64,000 nt of DNA from positions 1 to 64,000 of the forward strand of contig PDZW01000016.1 of the NCBI GenBank assembly GCA_002753155.1, written 5' to 3'. Shown piece after piece: positions 53,325-61,736 of the stretch. The first letter of the stretch is position 1, and every line of letters begins with the position of its first letter. The notes under the pieces were generated by a model. The model was given only the letters and a program-made list of their open reading frames with translations. It was not told the origin of the DNA and did not search any database. The position numbers were made by a program, and so were the translations under genes. The DNA is from Alphaproteobacteria bacterium WMHbin7. GTDB lineage: Bacteria; Pseudomonadota; Alphaproteobacteria; Rhodospirillales; WMHbin7.

Positions 53325-54434
53325 TTACGCTCCCTTTCCGATGGCCTTGGCTTCGGCCGTGATGTCGATACCCACCGGACACCAGATGATGCAACGCCCG
53401 CAGCCGACACATCCGGAATGGCCGAACTGCTTGACCCAGTGAGAAAGCTTGTGCGTCATCCATTGGCGATAGCGCGAGGCCCCGGTGTTGCGCACCGATC
53501 CGCCATGGATATAGGAATAATCGATACTAAAGCAGCTATCCCATTTGCGCGACCGCTCGGCCTTAAGGCCGGAAAGATCGGTCGTATCCTCAACCGTCGA
53601 GCAAAAGCAGGTGGGACAGACCATGGTGCAGTTGCCGCAAGACATGCAGCGCTTGGCCACGTCCTCCCAATGCGGGCTCTCCAGATTGGCCGCCAGCAGA
53701 TCGGCGACACCCGCAATCATGGCCCGCTTCTGACCCTTGGCGGCGGCATCGATCTGTGCGGCTGCAGCGTTCTTGTCGCCCTCTTCTGCCACCTGTTTGG
53801 GCAGGCGCTCCAGCACCGCGCGGCCCTTCTCGCTTCCCGCTTCCGCCAGGAAAACATGACGCGATCCGTCCAGAATTTCCGCAAGCTTCAAATCAAAGCC
53901 TTCGGAAACGTCCGGCCCGGTCTTTTGCGATGCGCAGAAGCAGGCATTGCCCGCATGATTGCAGGTGACGACAGCGATGAAACTGTTCTTGCGCCGCTCG
54001 GCATAGCCCTTGTCAGTATAAGGCCCGCCCTCGAACACCTTGTCTTGAATGACCATGGCCGCCAACTCGCAGGCGCGCACACCGATGAAGGCATAACGGG
54101 GCTGGGGTGATGAGTCCTTGACGACGCGAAAACCGTGGCCCGCCTTTTCCGCCGACCATAATTTCTGGCGGGCCGGATAGAGATGGGCCTTCAGACCCTG
54201 AACAGCTTTGGTATGGCCGAAGAGCTGGGCGTCGTTCCGGTTGGAAAGGCGGTAGTGCCCGCCCTCCTCCTCATCGCCCATGCCCCTTGGCAAATCATCA
54301 GGGCCGGAAACCGGCGCGTATAGGATGGCACCATCCTCTGCCCTGGGGCCTATCACCTGATAGCCCTCCTCGGTCAGAAGGGTGAACAAAGCGTCGAGAT
54401 CCTTGCGATCGATAACGGCCTGACTGTTCGCCAT
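53325..54434 (-). CDS. hyhB: hydrogenase Fe-S subunit (HyhB-like)
   Basis: 369 residues. The N-terminal region contains [16 protein letters not shown] and [17 protein letters not shown], and two C-terminal [4Fe-4S] motifs are [14 protein letters not shown] and [14 protein letters not shown]. It matches the beta subunit of sulfhydrogenase, the electron link between the hydrogenase dimer and the FAD subunit. The ATG at 54434 was chosen; the frame to 54560 runs into the promoter region. It is the first gene of the operon. Confidence 0.87.
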   Translation of the reverse strand: MANSQAVIDRKDLDALFTLLTEEGYQVIGPRAEDGAILYAPVSGPDDLPRGMGDEEEGGHYRLSNRNDAQLFGHTKAVQGLKAHLYPARQKLWSAEKAGHGFRVVKDSSPQPRYAFIGVRACELAAMVIQDKVFEGGPYTDKGYAERRKNSFIAVVTCNHAGNACFCASQKTGPDVSEGFDLKLAEILDGSRHVFLAEAGSEKGRAVLERLPKQVAEEGDKNAAAAQIDAAAKGQKRAMIAGVADLLAANLESPHWEDVAKRCMSCGNCTMVCPTCFCSTVEDTTDLSGLKAERSRKWDSCFSIDYSYIHGGSVRNTGASRYRQWMTHKLSHWVKQFGHSGCVGCGRCIIWCPVGIDITAEAKAIGKGA

Positions 54435-54639
54435 GTACACCTCGTCGGACGGAAACTGCCTAGGCGGACTATGCCACGCGGCTGCTGAAAATGCACTCAG
54501 GAAAACTGGGGTATAGACTAAAGTATAATGACAGAGGAGGCCCGCTGTGCGTTCCGTCACTGTGCGACCGGCAGCAAATGACTAAACTCGTTTTTACAGA
54601 GCGGAAATTTCGTCTCTGAGGTCTTATCGAAGGTGTGTC
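54435..54639. promoter_or_regulatory. divergent region, hydrogenase operon / small membrane gene
   Basis: 205 bases without a gene. A TATAAT-like sequence (54534-54539, plus strand) is the only recognisable promoter element; no convincing -35 box stands 16-18 bases before it. No FNR-type palindrome was found for the hydrogenase operon. Confidence 0.3.
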
Positions 54640-55011
54640 ATGCGTCTGATCTCGTTATCCCCGCCCATTCTGGTCATCAGCCTCGTTCTGCTGGGTTCGG
54701 ACGGATTGCGCTTCCTTTTGAAAGCGACATGGCAAAGCTTTTCTTTGGGCGACGTGCTCAATCAAGTGGGAATGGCCTCCGCCCTACCCGATTCCTGGAT
54801 GAGCGTGTCCTTCGGCTGGGTTCTGCTGACGCTGGGATTGGTGATCGGCGAAATCGGCTTGATTCAGGAACGTGTACGCGCCGTCCAGGAAGAAAAGTTG
54901 ATGAAGAAGCTTTGGGAGGAGGCCGAACGCAGGCGGGCGGAAGAGCGTCATGCCGACATGCTTCAAAGGCTCGGTCGTCGAAAGGGCCGCATTCTGAACA
55001 GCCCCGCCTAA
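54640..55011 (+). CDS. small membrane protein of unknown function
   Basis: 123 residues. Two hydrophobic segments (about 5-25 and 56-76) are followed by a charged coiled-coil-like tail (QEERVRAVQEEKLMKKLWEEAERRRAEER) that should be cytoplasmic. GAAGG precedes the ATG. It is convergent with the ODP-GGDEF gene, whose end is seven bases away. No family recognised. Confidence 0.6.
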   Translation: MRLISLSPPILVISLVLLGSDGLRFLLKATWQSFSLGDVLNQVGMASALPDSWMSVSFGWVLLTLGLVIGEIGLIQERVRAVQEEKLMKKLWEEAERRRAEERHADMLQRLGRRKGRILNSPA

Positions 55012-55017
55012 GAAACG

Positions 55018-56799
55018 CTATTTCTTGATGGGCGGGACCAACTGACAACAGACCTGATTGCGCCCGCTCTGCTTGGCCTTGTAAAGAGCGGCGTCGGCGC
55101 GCCCCAGAAATTCGATCAGGCTTTCCTTCTGACGGCGCTCGGCCACCCCCAAGCTGGCCGTGACCTTTCTGCCCCGCATGGGCTCGTCGAATTCCAAAGC
55201 CTCGACCGCTTCGCGTAGACGTTCCGCAAAGGCGCCAATTTCCTGGGATGAACGTCCTGCCACGAAAACGGCGAATTCCTCGCCCCCCAGCCGCACGGGA
55301 AGGTCGCCCTGACGGCTGGTCTTGACCAGAACCTCGGACACCATTTTCAAGACAATGTCGCCCTGATTGTGACCGTAGGTATCGTTGACCGACTTGAAAT
55401 GATCGATGTCGAGAAGGGCCACACTGATCCCTGACCCCTTGTCGCGGTCGTGAATGGCAAACAGCCGCTCGACCATGTCTTGCATGTAAAAACGGGTGAA
55501 GAGGCCGGTCAGCGCATCGCGAATCGAGCGCTCGTAGAATTGCTGGCGCTCAAGGTCCAGTGTGCGGTAGATCGACTCGCGCTCGACCGCCACCTGAAGC
55601 GGGATGTTCATCTGCTGGACCATCTCCACCACTTCGGAATTGATGGCGATGCGCTTGGAGAGATGGATCAGCACCAAGGCCTCGATGGTTCCCTTGTCGG
55701 GCGAAAACAAGGGGATCAAAAGAGCGCTGTGGCGCCGCCCGGCATCGTCGGGACCGACCAGGGTGAAGTTCCATTTATGCCGCTTGCCCCAGCTTTTGGC
55801 ATCCTTGCCCAAGGTGGTGGCGACCAGCAAAGGTGGCGCCACCAAGGTTCCCTTGTAGCGGCTTTCCGGCCCCAGATGCAGCACCAGATCGTCATGGCTT
55901 TGCGAGCGTGAGAAGAACTCGATCAGATGGGCGGGAACGAAGCGCCTGGCCACGTCAAGCAGGGCGCGTGCCACGTCCTGGAAATCGCGGTACCCGGTCA
56001 TCGTCTTGGTAATGTCGGTCAGCATCTGGTTCAGACGCGACAGACGGTGGATGTCGGTATCCTCCTTGGCCAGGAGGTAAAGGCCGCAATCCAGCGTTTT
56101 CAGCCGGTCGATGATGGGGTGAATCAGGTCTTCGGGAATGATCGAGCCGTGTTGCGGGCAGATCATCTTGAGATCCAGCTTCTCGATGCGGGTCAGCGAA
56201 TGCAACAGCACGTCGCGGCTGGGGATATAGTGTTCGTGAAAGGGTCTTAGTTGTTCGAAATAATCGATGCTATCGGCCACCAGCGAGAAGCCATCGGTAA
56301 AGCCGCCGAAGATATCGCTGGAGAACAGGGCTCCCGTCTGCTCGTCAAAGGTCACGAAGGCGCCGGGAAAATGGGCGTAGGGGGTAAAGAGGAAGCGCAG
56401 CATCCGCCCCCCCAGATCCAGCTTCCAGTCATGCTCCTCCACCAGCCAGAAGGGCATCTTGAAGCCGTAATGCTTGATCAGGGTCTGGCCCCGCCAGTGC
56501 GAAATGACGGCGGCATCCTTTCTGGTCACCAACTCGTCGAAGCGCGGCATGGCCGAGGTGATATCGGGGTCCTGGTGATGGCAAACGAACCAGCGGATAT
56601 TGTTAAGATCGGTGACTTCGGCGATCTTCTTCAGCGTATGCTCGTAGGTCAGCATCGAGCCGGGATCGAACAGAATGGATTGATCCCCATGCTCGATCAA
56701 ATAGACATGGCACTGGAAGGCGTCGCCGGGCAGGTAATGCCCCACCCACCACACCCGATCCGCGATCTCGATCGCGTGATTGGGATCGGCGGATTTCAT
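55018..56799 (-). CDS. ODP-type diiron/metallo-beta-lactamase-fold protein with GGDEF domain
   Basis: About 593 residues. The N-terminal part (about 10-240) is a metallo-beta-lactamase fold of the flavodiiron/ODP group: CHHQDPDITSAM, YAHFPGAF, LFSSDIFGG and CPQHGSII provide His, Asp and His candidates for a diiron site, as in FprA and oxygen-binding diiron proteins. A GAF-like middle part (about 260-420) leads to GGDEF (about 430-585) with RLGGEEF. This suggests an O2- or NO-sensing diguanylate cyclase. A TTG at 56817 with AAGGGG upstream is an alternative start. Confidence 0.8.
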   Translation of the reverse strand: MKSADPNHAIEIADRVWWVGHYLPGDAFQCHVYLIEHGDQSILFDPGSMLTYEHTLKKIAEVTDLNNIRWFVCHHQDPDITSAMPRFDELVTRKDAAVISHWRGQTLIKHYGFKMPFWLVEEHDWKLDLGGRMLRFLFTPYAHFPGAFVTFDEQTGALFSSDIFGGFTDGFSLVADSIDYFEQLRPFHEHYIPSRDVLLHSLTRIEKLDLKMICPQHGSIIPEDLIHPIIDRLKTLDCGLYLLAKEDTDIHRLSRLNQMLTDITKTMTGYRDFQDVARALLDVARRFVPAHLIEFFSRSQSHDDLVLHLGPESRYKGTLVAPPLLVATTLGKDAKSWGKRHKWNFTLVGPDDAGRRHSALLIPLFSPDKGTIEALVLIHLSKRIAINSEVVEMVQQMNIPLQVAVERESIYRTLDLERQQFYERSIRDALTGLFTRFYMQDMVERLFAIHDRDKGSGISVALLDIDHFKSVNDTYGHNQGDIVLKMVSEVLVKTSRQGDLPVRLGGEEFAVFVAGRSSQEIGAFAERLREAVEALEFDEPMRGRKVTASLGVAERRQKESLIEFLGRADAALYKAKQSGRNQVCCQLVPPIKK

Positions 56800-56933
56800 G
56801 ATTTCTGCCAGTGACAAAAGATGCCCCTTCAATTATCTGGCCCGATGATAGGCCTTTGGGATCATGAAACAAAGATGAATCAAACATCTGTTTCGCCAAG
56901 CCGCACCGTGTTACATATTGCTAATATGACCAA

Positions 56934-58976
56934 ATGGGGGATTGTGTGACGTTGCTACTCGTGCTGGCCTTGGCTGCTCTGGCGGCCTGGATGGGGCTAT
57001 TAATGGGCCGCCATGGCTTTTGGCGGGCCGATCAAAGGCTTCCCAAGGCCCCCCTTCTGCTGCCTCGCAAGCAGCCCCAGGTGGTAGCGGTCATTCCCGC
57101 CCGCGACGAGGCAGCAACCATTGCCGCCGCCCTGCAATCCATTCTGTCCCAGGATTACGAGGCCCTTTCCCATGTCATCCTGGTCGATGACCACAGCAGC
57201 GACGGAACCGCCGAGGCCGCCCAATCCCTCAATGATCCCCGCCTGACGGTCATTTCAGCGCCCGATCTGGCCAAGGGCTGGGCGGGAAAACTGTGGGCGA
57301 TGGCCCAGGGAATCGCCAAAGCCAACGAATTGGCCCCAAATGCCCCCTATCTGTGGTTGACCGATGCCGACATCGCGCATGGTCCTGCCACCCTGTCCCG
57401 CCTGGCCGCCAAGGCCGAGGGCGAAGGGGCTGTTCTGGTGTCCCTGATGGCAAGGCTCAATTGCCAGGGATTCTGGGAACGTCTGCTTATTCCGGCCTTT
57501 GTCTTCTTTTTTCAAAAGCTTTATCCCTTTCCGGCTGTAAATGAAGCGACAACCAATCTGGCCGCCGCCGCCGGTGGCTGCATGCTGGTCAGAAACGAAG
57601 CCCTCACGCGAGCCGGGGGCTTAAGCGCTATCCGCGACCAGATCATCGATGATTGCGCCCTGGCCGCCATCTTGAAGCCCAAAGGGCCGATCTGGCTGGG
57701 ACTGGCCGAAGAGGACGAATCGCAAAGCCTGCGTCCTTATTCAGGTCTGGGCGGCATCTGGTCCATGGTGGCCCGCACCGCCTTTGTCCAGCTTCGCCAT
57801 TCCTGGCTGCTGCTGCTGGGCACCGTGCTGGCGATGAGCCTGCTCTATCTGGTCCCTCTCCTTGCGCTTGTCCTGGGCATCCTTGACGGCCAAGCCCCGC
57901 TGACTCTGGCTGGCGCCCTGGGATGGCTGTGCATGACCATCGCTTACAGCCCCACCATCGCCTATTACCGGATGAAGCCCTTCCTTTTATGGGCAGTCAC
58001 CCTGCCGGCCGCCGGGTTCTTCTATCTGCTGATGACCCTGGCTTCCGCCCTTCAGGGTGGCGGCGACTGGAAGGGGCGAAAGGGCGGCAAAGGGATCGAA
58101 GACCCGGATGCCGACCGCGCCTCGATGGAAATGGCCCGCGATGTCGTGGAAAAGGCGGGCACCTCCTTTTACTGGGCCATGCGTTCGCTTTCCAGCGAAC
58201 GGCGCGACGCCATTTTCGCCATTTACGCCTTCTGCCGGGCCGTCGACGACATTGCCGATTCCACCGCTCCGGATGACGCCAAACGCCATGATCTTGCCCA
58301 ATGGCGCCAAGGGATTGCCTGCCTTTACGAAGACAGGGAGACACCGGAAAACCTGCCTCTCCTGCGCGCCCTGAAGGCGCCGATCCGCCGCTTTGCCTTA
58401 AGCAGGAAGGATTTCGAGGCCATCATCGACGGCATGGAAATGGATGTGGGAACGCCCATCCGGGCCCCCTCGCGCGAACAGTTCGATCTTTATCTCGACC
58501 GCGTCGCCTGCGCCGTGGGCCGTCTGTCCAACCGGATCATGGGGGCGCCCGAGCGCATCGCCAACGCCCTGGCCAACAGTCTGGGACGCGCTCTTCAAAC
58601 CACCAACATCCTGCGCGATCTGGCTGAAGACGCGACCCTGGGGCGCCTTTACCTGCCGCTGCCCCTGCTGCTCAAATACCGCATCCAGGACACTGATCCC
58701 GCCCGGGTGCTGGCGCACCCCAACCTTCACGCGGCCTGCCTGGCCTTGGCGGCCGAGGCGCAAGACCTGTTCTTGCAATCGGCGGGGCTGCTGGGACAAA
58801 CGGATTCGCGCCCTCTGCGCCCCTCGCTGGCCATGATGACCGTCTACCGGCTGATTCTCAACCGGCTGATCGATCGCGGCTGGAAGGATCCCACGCAGCC
58901 GCTTGCCGTCTCCAAGCGCGAAAAATTATGGGCCGCCCTGCAAGGGGCTTTGAAGGCGGGACCGCCGACCGCCTGA
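56934..58976 (+). CDS. HpnB-HpnD fusion: glycosyltransferase plus presqualene-diphosphate synthase
   Basis: 680 residues in one uninterrupted frame. Residues about 5-380 are HpnB-like: an N-terminal membrane segment, a GT2 core (VVAVIPARDEAATIAAAL, VDDHSSDGT, WLTDADIAH) and three C-terminal membrane segments ending with GGGDWKGR. Residues about 398-665 are HpnD-like, with AVDDIAD and NILRDLAEDATLGRLYLP as the two Asp-rich motifs of squalene/phytoene synthases. An internal ATG at 58125 could be the old hpnD start. HpnD makes presqualene diphosphate for hopanoids. A GTG at 56946 is a possible alternative start. Confidence 0.82.
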   Translation: MGDCVTLLLVLALAALAAWMGLLMGRHGFWRADQRLPKAPLLLPRKQPQVVAVIPARDEAATIAAALQSILSQDYEALSHVILVDDHSSDGTAEAAQSLNDPRLTVISAPDLAKGWAGKLWAMAQGIAKANELAPNAPYLWLTDADIAHGPATLSRLAAKAEGEGAVLVSLMARLNCQGFWERLLIPAFVFFFQKLYPFPAVNEATTNLAAAAGGCMLVRNEALTRAGGLSAIRDQIIDDCALAAILKPKGPIWLGLAEEDESQSLRPYSGLGGIWSMVARTAFVQLRHSWLLLLGTVLAMSLLYLVPLLALVLGILDGQAPLTLAGALGWLCMTIAYSPTIAYYRMKPFLLWAVTLPAAGFFYLLMTLASALQGGGDWKGRKGGKGIEDPDADRASMEMARDVVEKAGTSFYWAMRSLSSERRDAIFAIYAFCRAVDDIADSTAPDDAKRHDLAQWRQGIACLYEDRETPENLPLLRALKAPIRRFALSRKDFEAIIDGMEMDVGTPIRAPSREQFDLYLDRVACAVGRLSNRIMGAPERIANALANSLGRALQTTNILRDLAEDATLGRLYLPLPLLLKYRIQDTDPARVLAHPNLHAACLALAAEAQDLFLQSAGLLGQTDSRPLRPSLAMMTVYRLILNRLIDRGWKDPTQPLAVSKREKLWAALQGALKAGPPTA

Positions 58977-58981
58977 ATTCG

Positions 58982-58995
58982 TTGATCCAGATCAA
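58982..58995. promoter_or_regulatory. FNR-type box upstream of the copper operon
   Basis: TTGAT-CCAG-ATCAA, a perfect match to the FNR consensus TTGAT-N4-ATCAA. With a class II spacing of -41.5 transcription would start near 59030, and TTGATT (59018-59023) would be a weak -10. It is 58 bases before the DUF2946-like gene. Confidence 0.7.
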
Positions 58996-59052
58996 CGATT
59001 TTTGTCAATTCAGCGGATTGATTCCCAATTTCTAATTCCGTAGCATCGCCGC

Positions 59053-59472
59053 ATGCTGACTTATGCACAGTCTGACCGGCCTGCTCTGACCGCGCCTTCA
59101 AGGCGTCATGGCCTGTTGTTCCGCTTGGCCGCCAGACTTGGGCTTGTCGTTCTGTCGCTCAATCTGCTGCTGGGCGTCCTTTTGCCGCAGCCGGGATTCG
59201 ATCTGGCCGACGGGCTGGAACTGTGCGTCACCCACCTTGAGAAAGAAGCCGATTCATCGGCGCAATCCTCTGGCCAGAAGGCCTTGGGCGCACCGCATTG
59301 CGTCTTCTGCCTGCAACATCATCAAGCGGCGGCCCTGCCGGAAAGAGCCGCCCAACCCGTCCTGGCCTCCCTGGCCGGGCTGACGGACTATCCACCCGGC
59401 ACCGCCGCCTTCCAACTGACAATCGATCCACCGGATCAATCCTCTCCCCGGGCTCCGCCCATCTTCTCCTGA
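59053..59472 (+). CDS. DUF2946-like small exported protein
   Basis: 139 residues. One hydrophobic segment (LAARLGLVVLSLNLLLGVLLP, about 27-47), a mature part with CVFCLQHHQ in mid-protein, and a Pro-rich C-terminus. The layout and CXFCLXXH motif match DUF2946, small proteins often encoded next to copper-related TonB receptors. The Cys/His cluster may bind copper; this is inferred. It follows the FNR box and precedes the receptor gene by 86 bases. Confidence 0.6.
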   Translation: MLTYAQSDRPALTAPSRRHGLLFRLAARLGLVVLSLNLLLGVLLPQPGFDLADGLELCVTHLEKEADSSAQSSGQKALGAPHCVFCLQHHQAAALPERAAQPVLASLAGLTDYPPGTAAFQLTIDPPDQSSPRAPPIFS

Positions 59473-59558
59473 ACCATTCGTCATCCGCGCTTCTGGCGGG
59501 CCTTTTCAGGCCAGCCTGAACTCTGCGCGGTCAATTCCGGTTTTCAGGAGCAAGCCCC

Positions 59559-61730
59559 ATGTCTGTTCGTTTCCTCAATACGTCCTCGTTACTGGCCCTG
59601 GCCGCCTGTGCGCTGACCATGTCGCCCGCCCGCGCCCAGCAATCGACCCCGCTGCCGCCGGTCTCCGTCGAGACCGCCAACCCCGTTGACGGCCTCAACC
59701 TGCCCATCTGCCACACCGAAGTCGGAAAAAAAGAGATCGACGCCAAATCGCTCTCCACCAGCGACACGGCAAGATTGCTCGACAACGTGCCCGGGGTCGA
59801 TACCTATACCGGCGGCGGCATCTCCGGTCTGCCCAGCATCCACGGCCTGGCCAGCGACCGCATCCGCACCGAGGTCAACGGCATGCCGATCACCTCGGCC
59901 TGCCCCAACCATATGAATCCCCCCCTGTCCTATGTGGCGCCGCAACGGGTCGAGAAGGTTCAGGTCTGGACCGGCATCACCCCGGTCAGCGAAGGCGGCG
60001 ACAGCATCGGCGGCACCATCAAGGCGGAATCACCCCCGCCGGTCTTTGCGAACAAGGGAGAGGCCTATCATACCGAAGGGAGCCTTTCCTCTTTCTACCG
60101 CAGCAATACGCACGGATTCGGAGGTGCTGTCTCGGCAACGGGGGCCACCGAGAATTTCAGCCTGACCTATTCCGGTTCGGGCGAGCGCGCCAGCGACTAT
60201 CACCGGGGCGGCAAGGATAATAATGCGGTGCTGTATTCGCGCCATATCAACCACAATCACGCCCTGTCCTTCTCGGCCCGGCATGAGAATCATCTTCTCA
60301 CCGTCGAGGGCGGATTGTCCTATATCCCCCAGCAGGGATACCCCAATCAACGCATGGACATGGTGGACAACAAGGGCAAATACATCAACACGCGCTACCA
60401 GGGCGATTTCGACTGGGGCAAGCTGGACGGGCGCGTCTATTACCACTACGTCACGCATGTGATGGATTTCATCGATGGTGCCGGAAAGTTCCCCACCATG
60501 CCGGGCATGCCGATGTATTCGGACGGAACCGACATCGGCTACTCGGTCAAGGCGGAAATCCCCGTCAATGAACGCGACACACTGCGCGTCGGCAACGAAA
60601 TACACCGCTTCATGCTGGATGATTGGTGGCCGCCTTACGGAACCGGCGGCATGTTTCCCTTGAGCTTCGAGAACATCAACAGCGGTGTGCGCGACCAGAT
60701 CGGCACCTTCGCCGAATGGGAAGCGAAGTGGTCCCCCCAATGGACCACGCTGTTCGGTGTTCGCAACGACACCATCATGATGGATACCGGGCGCGTACAC
60801 GGCTACAAGGACAACAGCACGACCTATACCATTGAAGCCGGAGCCTTCAATGATCGCGACCACGCCAAAACAGACATCAATTTCGATCTTACCGCGCTGA
60901 CCCGCTTCGAGCCCGACAAGAAAAGCACCTACGAACTGGGCTATGCCATGAAGACCCGCTCGCCCAATCTCTACGAACGCTACATCTGGTCGAGCGCCAT
61001 GATGCCTTCCGAAATGAACGGCTGGTACGGCGATGCCAACGGCTATACCGGCAGCATCGATATCGACCCCGAAACCGCCCATACCTTAAGCCTTTCGGCC
61101 GAATGGCACGATGACAGCCCTGCACAGAACTGGATGGCCCGCATTACCCCTTATGTCACCTATATTCGCGATTACATTGGCGTCAAACAGATCGGCTTTC
61201 TGTCCACCACGGCCAATACGGCAAAGCTGAAATTTTCCAACATGGACGCCGAACTGCACGGCATCGACCTGTCAGGCCACTACGCACTTTCCACGACGCC
61301 CGATTACGGTCGCTTCGTGATCAAGGGCACACTGGGCTGGGTGCAGGGACGCGTTCTCAATGCGCATCACGAAGAGAGCGGCTTTTACCATCTGATGCCG
61401 CTCAATTCGAAACTGGGGCTTGAACACAATCTGGGGGGCTGGAACAGCGTCATCGAGACGCGTCTGGTCGACAGCAAGACCCAGGTCGATAATCTGCGGC
61501 GCGAACCCAAGACGCCCGCCTACGCCCTCTTCAACCTGCGCTCCAGCTACAGCTGGGAGAACATCACCTTCGGAGCCGGAATCGATAATCTCTTCAACAA
61601 ACTCTATTACGAGCCGCTGGGGGGAAGGGCTTACGGCGATTACAACCAGTATTCCAATAACACGGGCGCCGTTGGCCCCGTGGCCGGCATGGGCCGATCC
61701 TACAATGCCGGCCTGACCATCAAGTTCTGA
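59559..61730 (+). CDS. OprC/NosA-type copper TonB-dependent receptor
   Basis: 723-residue outer-membrane receptor with signal peptide (MSVRFLNTSSLLALAACALTMSPARA), plug domain (about 45-165) and 22-strand-type barrel ending in ...GLTIKF with terminal Phe. The plug has NGMPITSACPNHMNPPLSY, including the CXXXM copper motif (Cys115, Met119), and the barrel has THVMD (His300, Met302), equivalent to the HxM pair of OprC. NosA/OprC take up copper, needed for nitrous oxide reductase and heme-copper oxidases. No TonB box was confidently identified. Confidence 0.85.
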   Translation: MSVRFLNTSSLLALAACALTMSPARAQQSTPLPPVSVETANPVDGLNLPICHTEVGKKEIDAKSLSTSDTARLLDNVPGVDTYTGGGISGLPSIHGLASDRIRTEVNGMPITSACPNHMNPPLSYVAPQRVEKVQVWTGITPVSEGGDSIGGTIKAESPPPVFANKGEAYHTEGSLSSFYRSNTHGFGGAVSATGATENFSLTYSGSGERASDYHRGGKDNNAVLYSRHINHNHALSFSARHENHLLTVEGGLSYIPQQGYPNQRMDMVDNKGKYINTRYQGDFDWGKLDGRVYYHYVTHVMDFIDGAGKFPTMPGMPMYSDGTDIGYSVKAEIPVNERDTLRVGNEIHRFMLDDWWPPYGTGGMFPLSFENINSGVRDQIGTFAEWEAKWSPQWTTLFGVRNDTIMMDTGRVHGYKDNSTTYTIEAGAFNDRDHAKTDINFDLTALTRFEPDKKSTYELGYAMKTRSPNLYERYIWSSAMMPSEMNGWYGDANGYTGSIDIDPETAHTLSLSAEWHDDSPAQNWMARITPYVTYIRDYIGVKQIGFLSTTANTAKLKFSNMDAELHGIDLSGHYALSTTPDYGRFVIKGTLGWVQGRVLNAHHEESGFYHLMPLNSKLGLEHNLGGWNSVIETRLVDSKTQVDNLRREPKTPAYALFNLRSSYSWENITFGAGIDNLFNKLYYEPLGGRAYGDYNQYSNNTGAVGPVAGMGRSYNAGLTIKF

Positions 61731-61736
61731 GAAGGC

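Noticed and set aside
60030-61082. A 350-codon minus-strand frame opposite the copper receptor gene
   Set aside because: The receptor reading on the plus strand is strongly supported by plug and barrel motifs.
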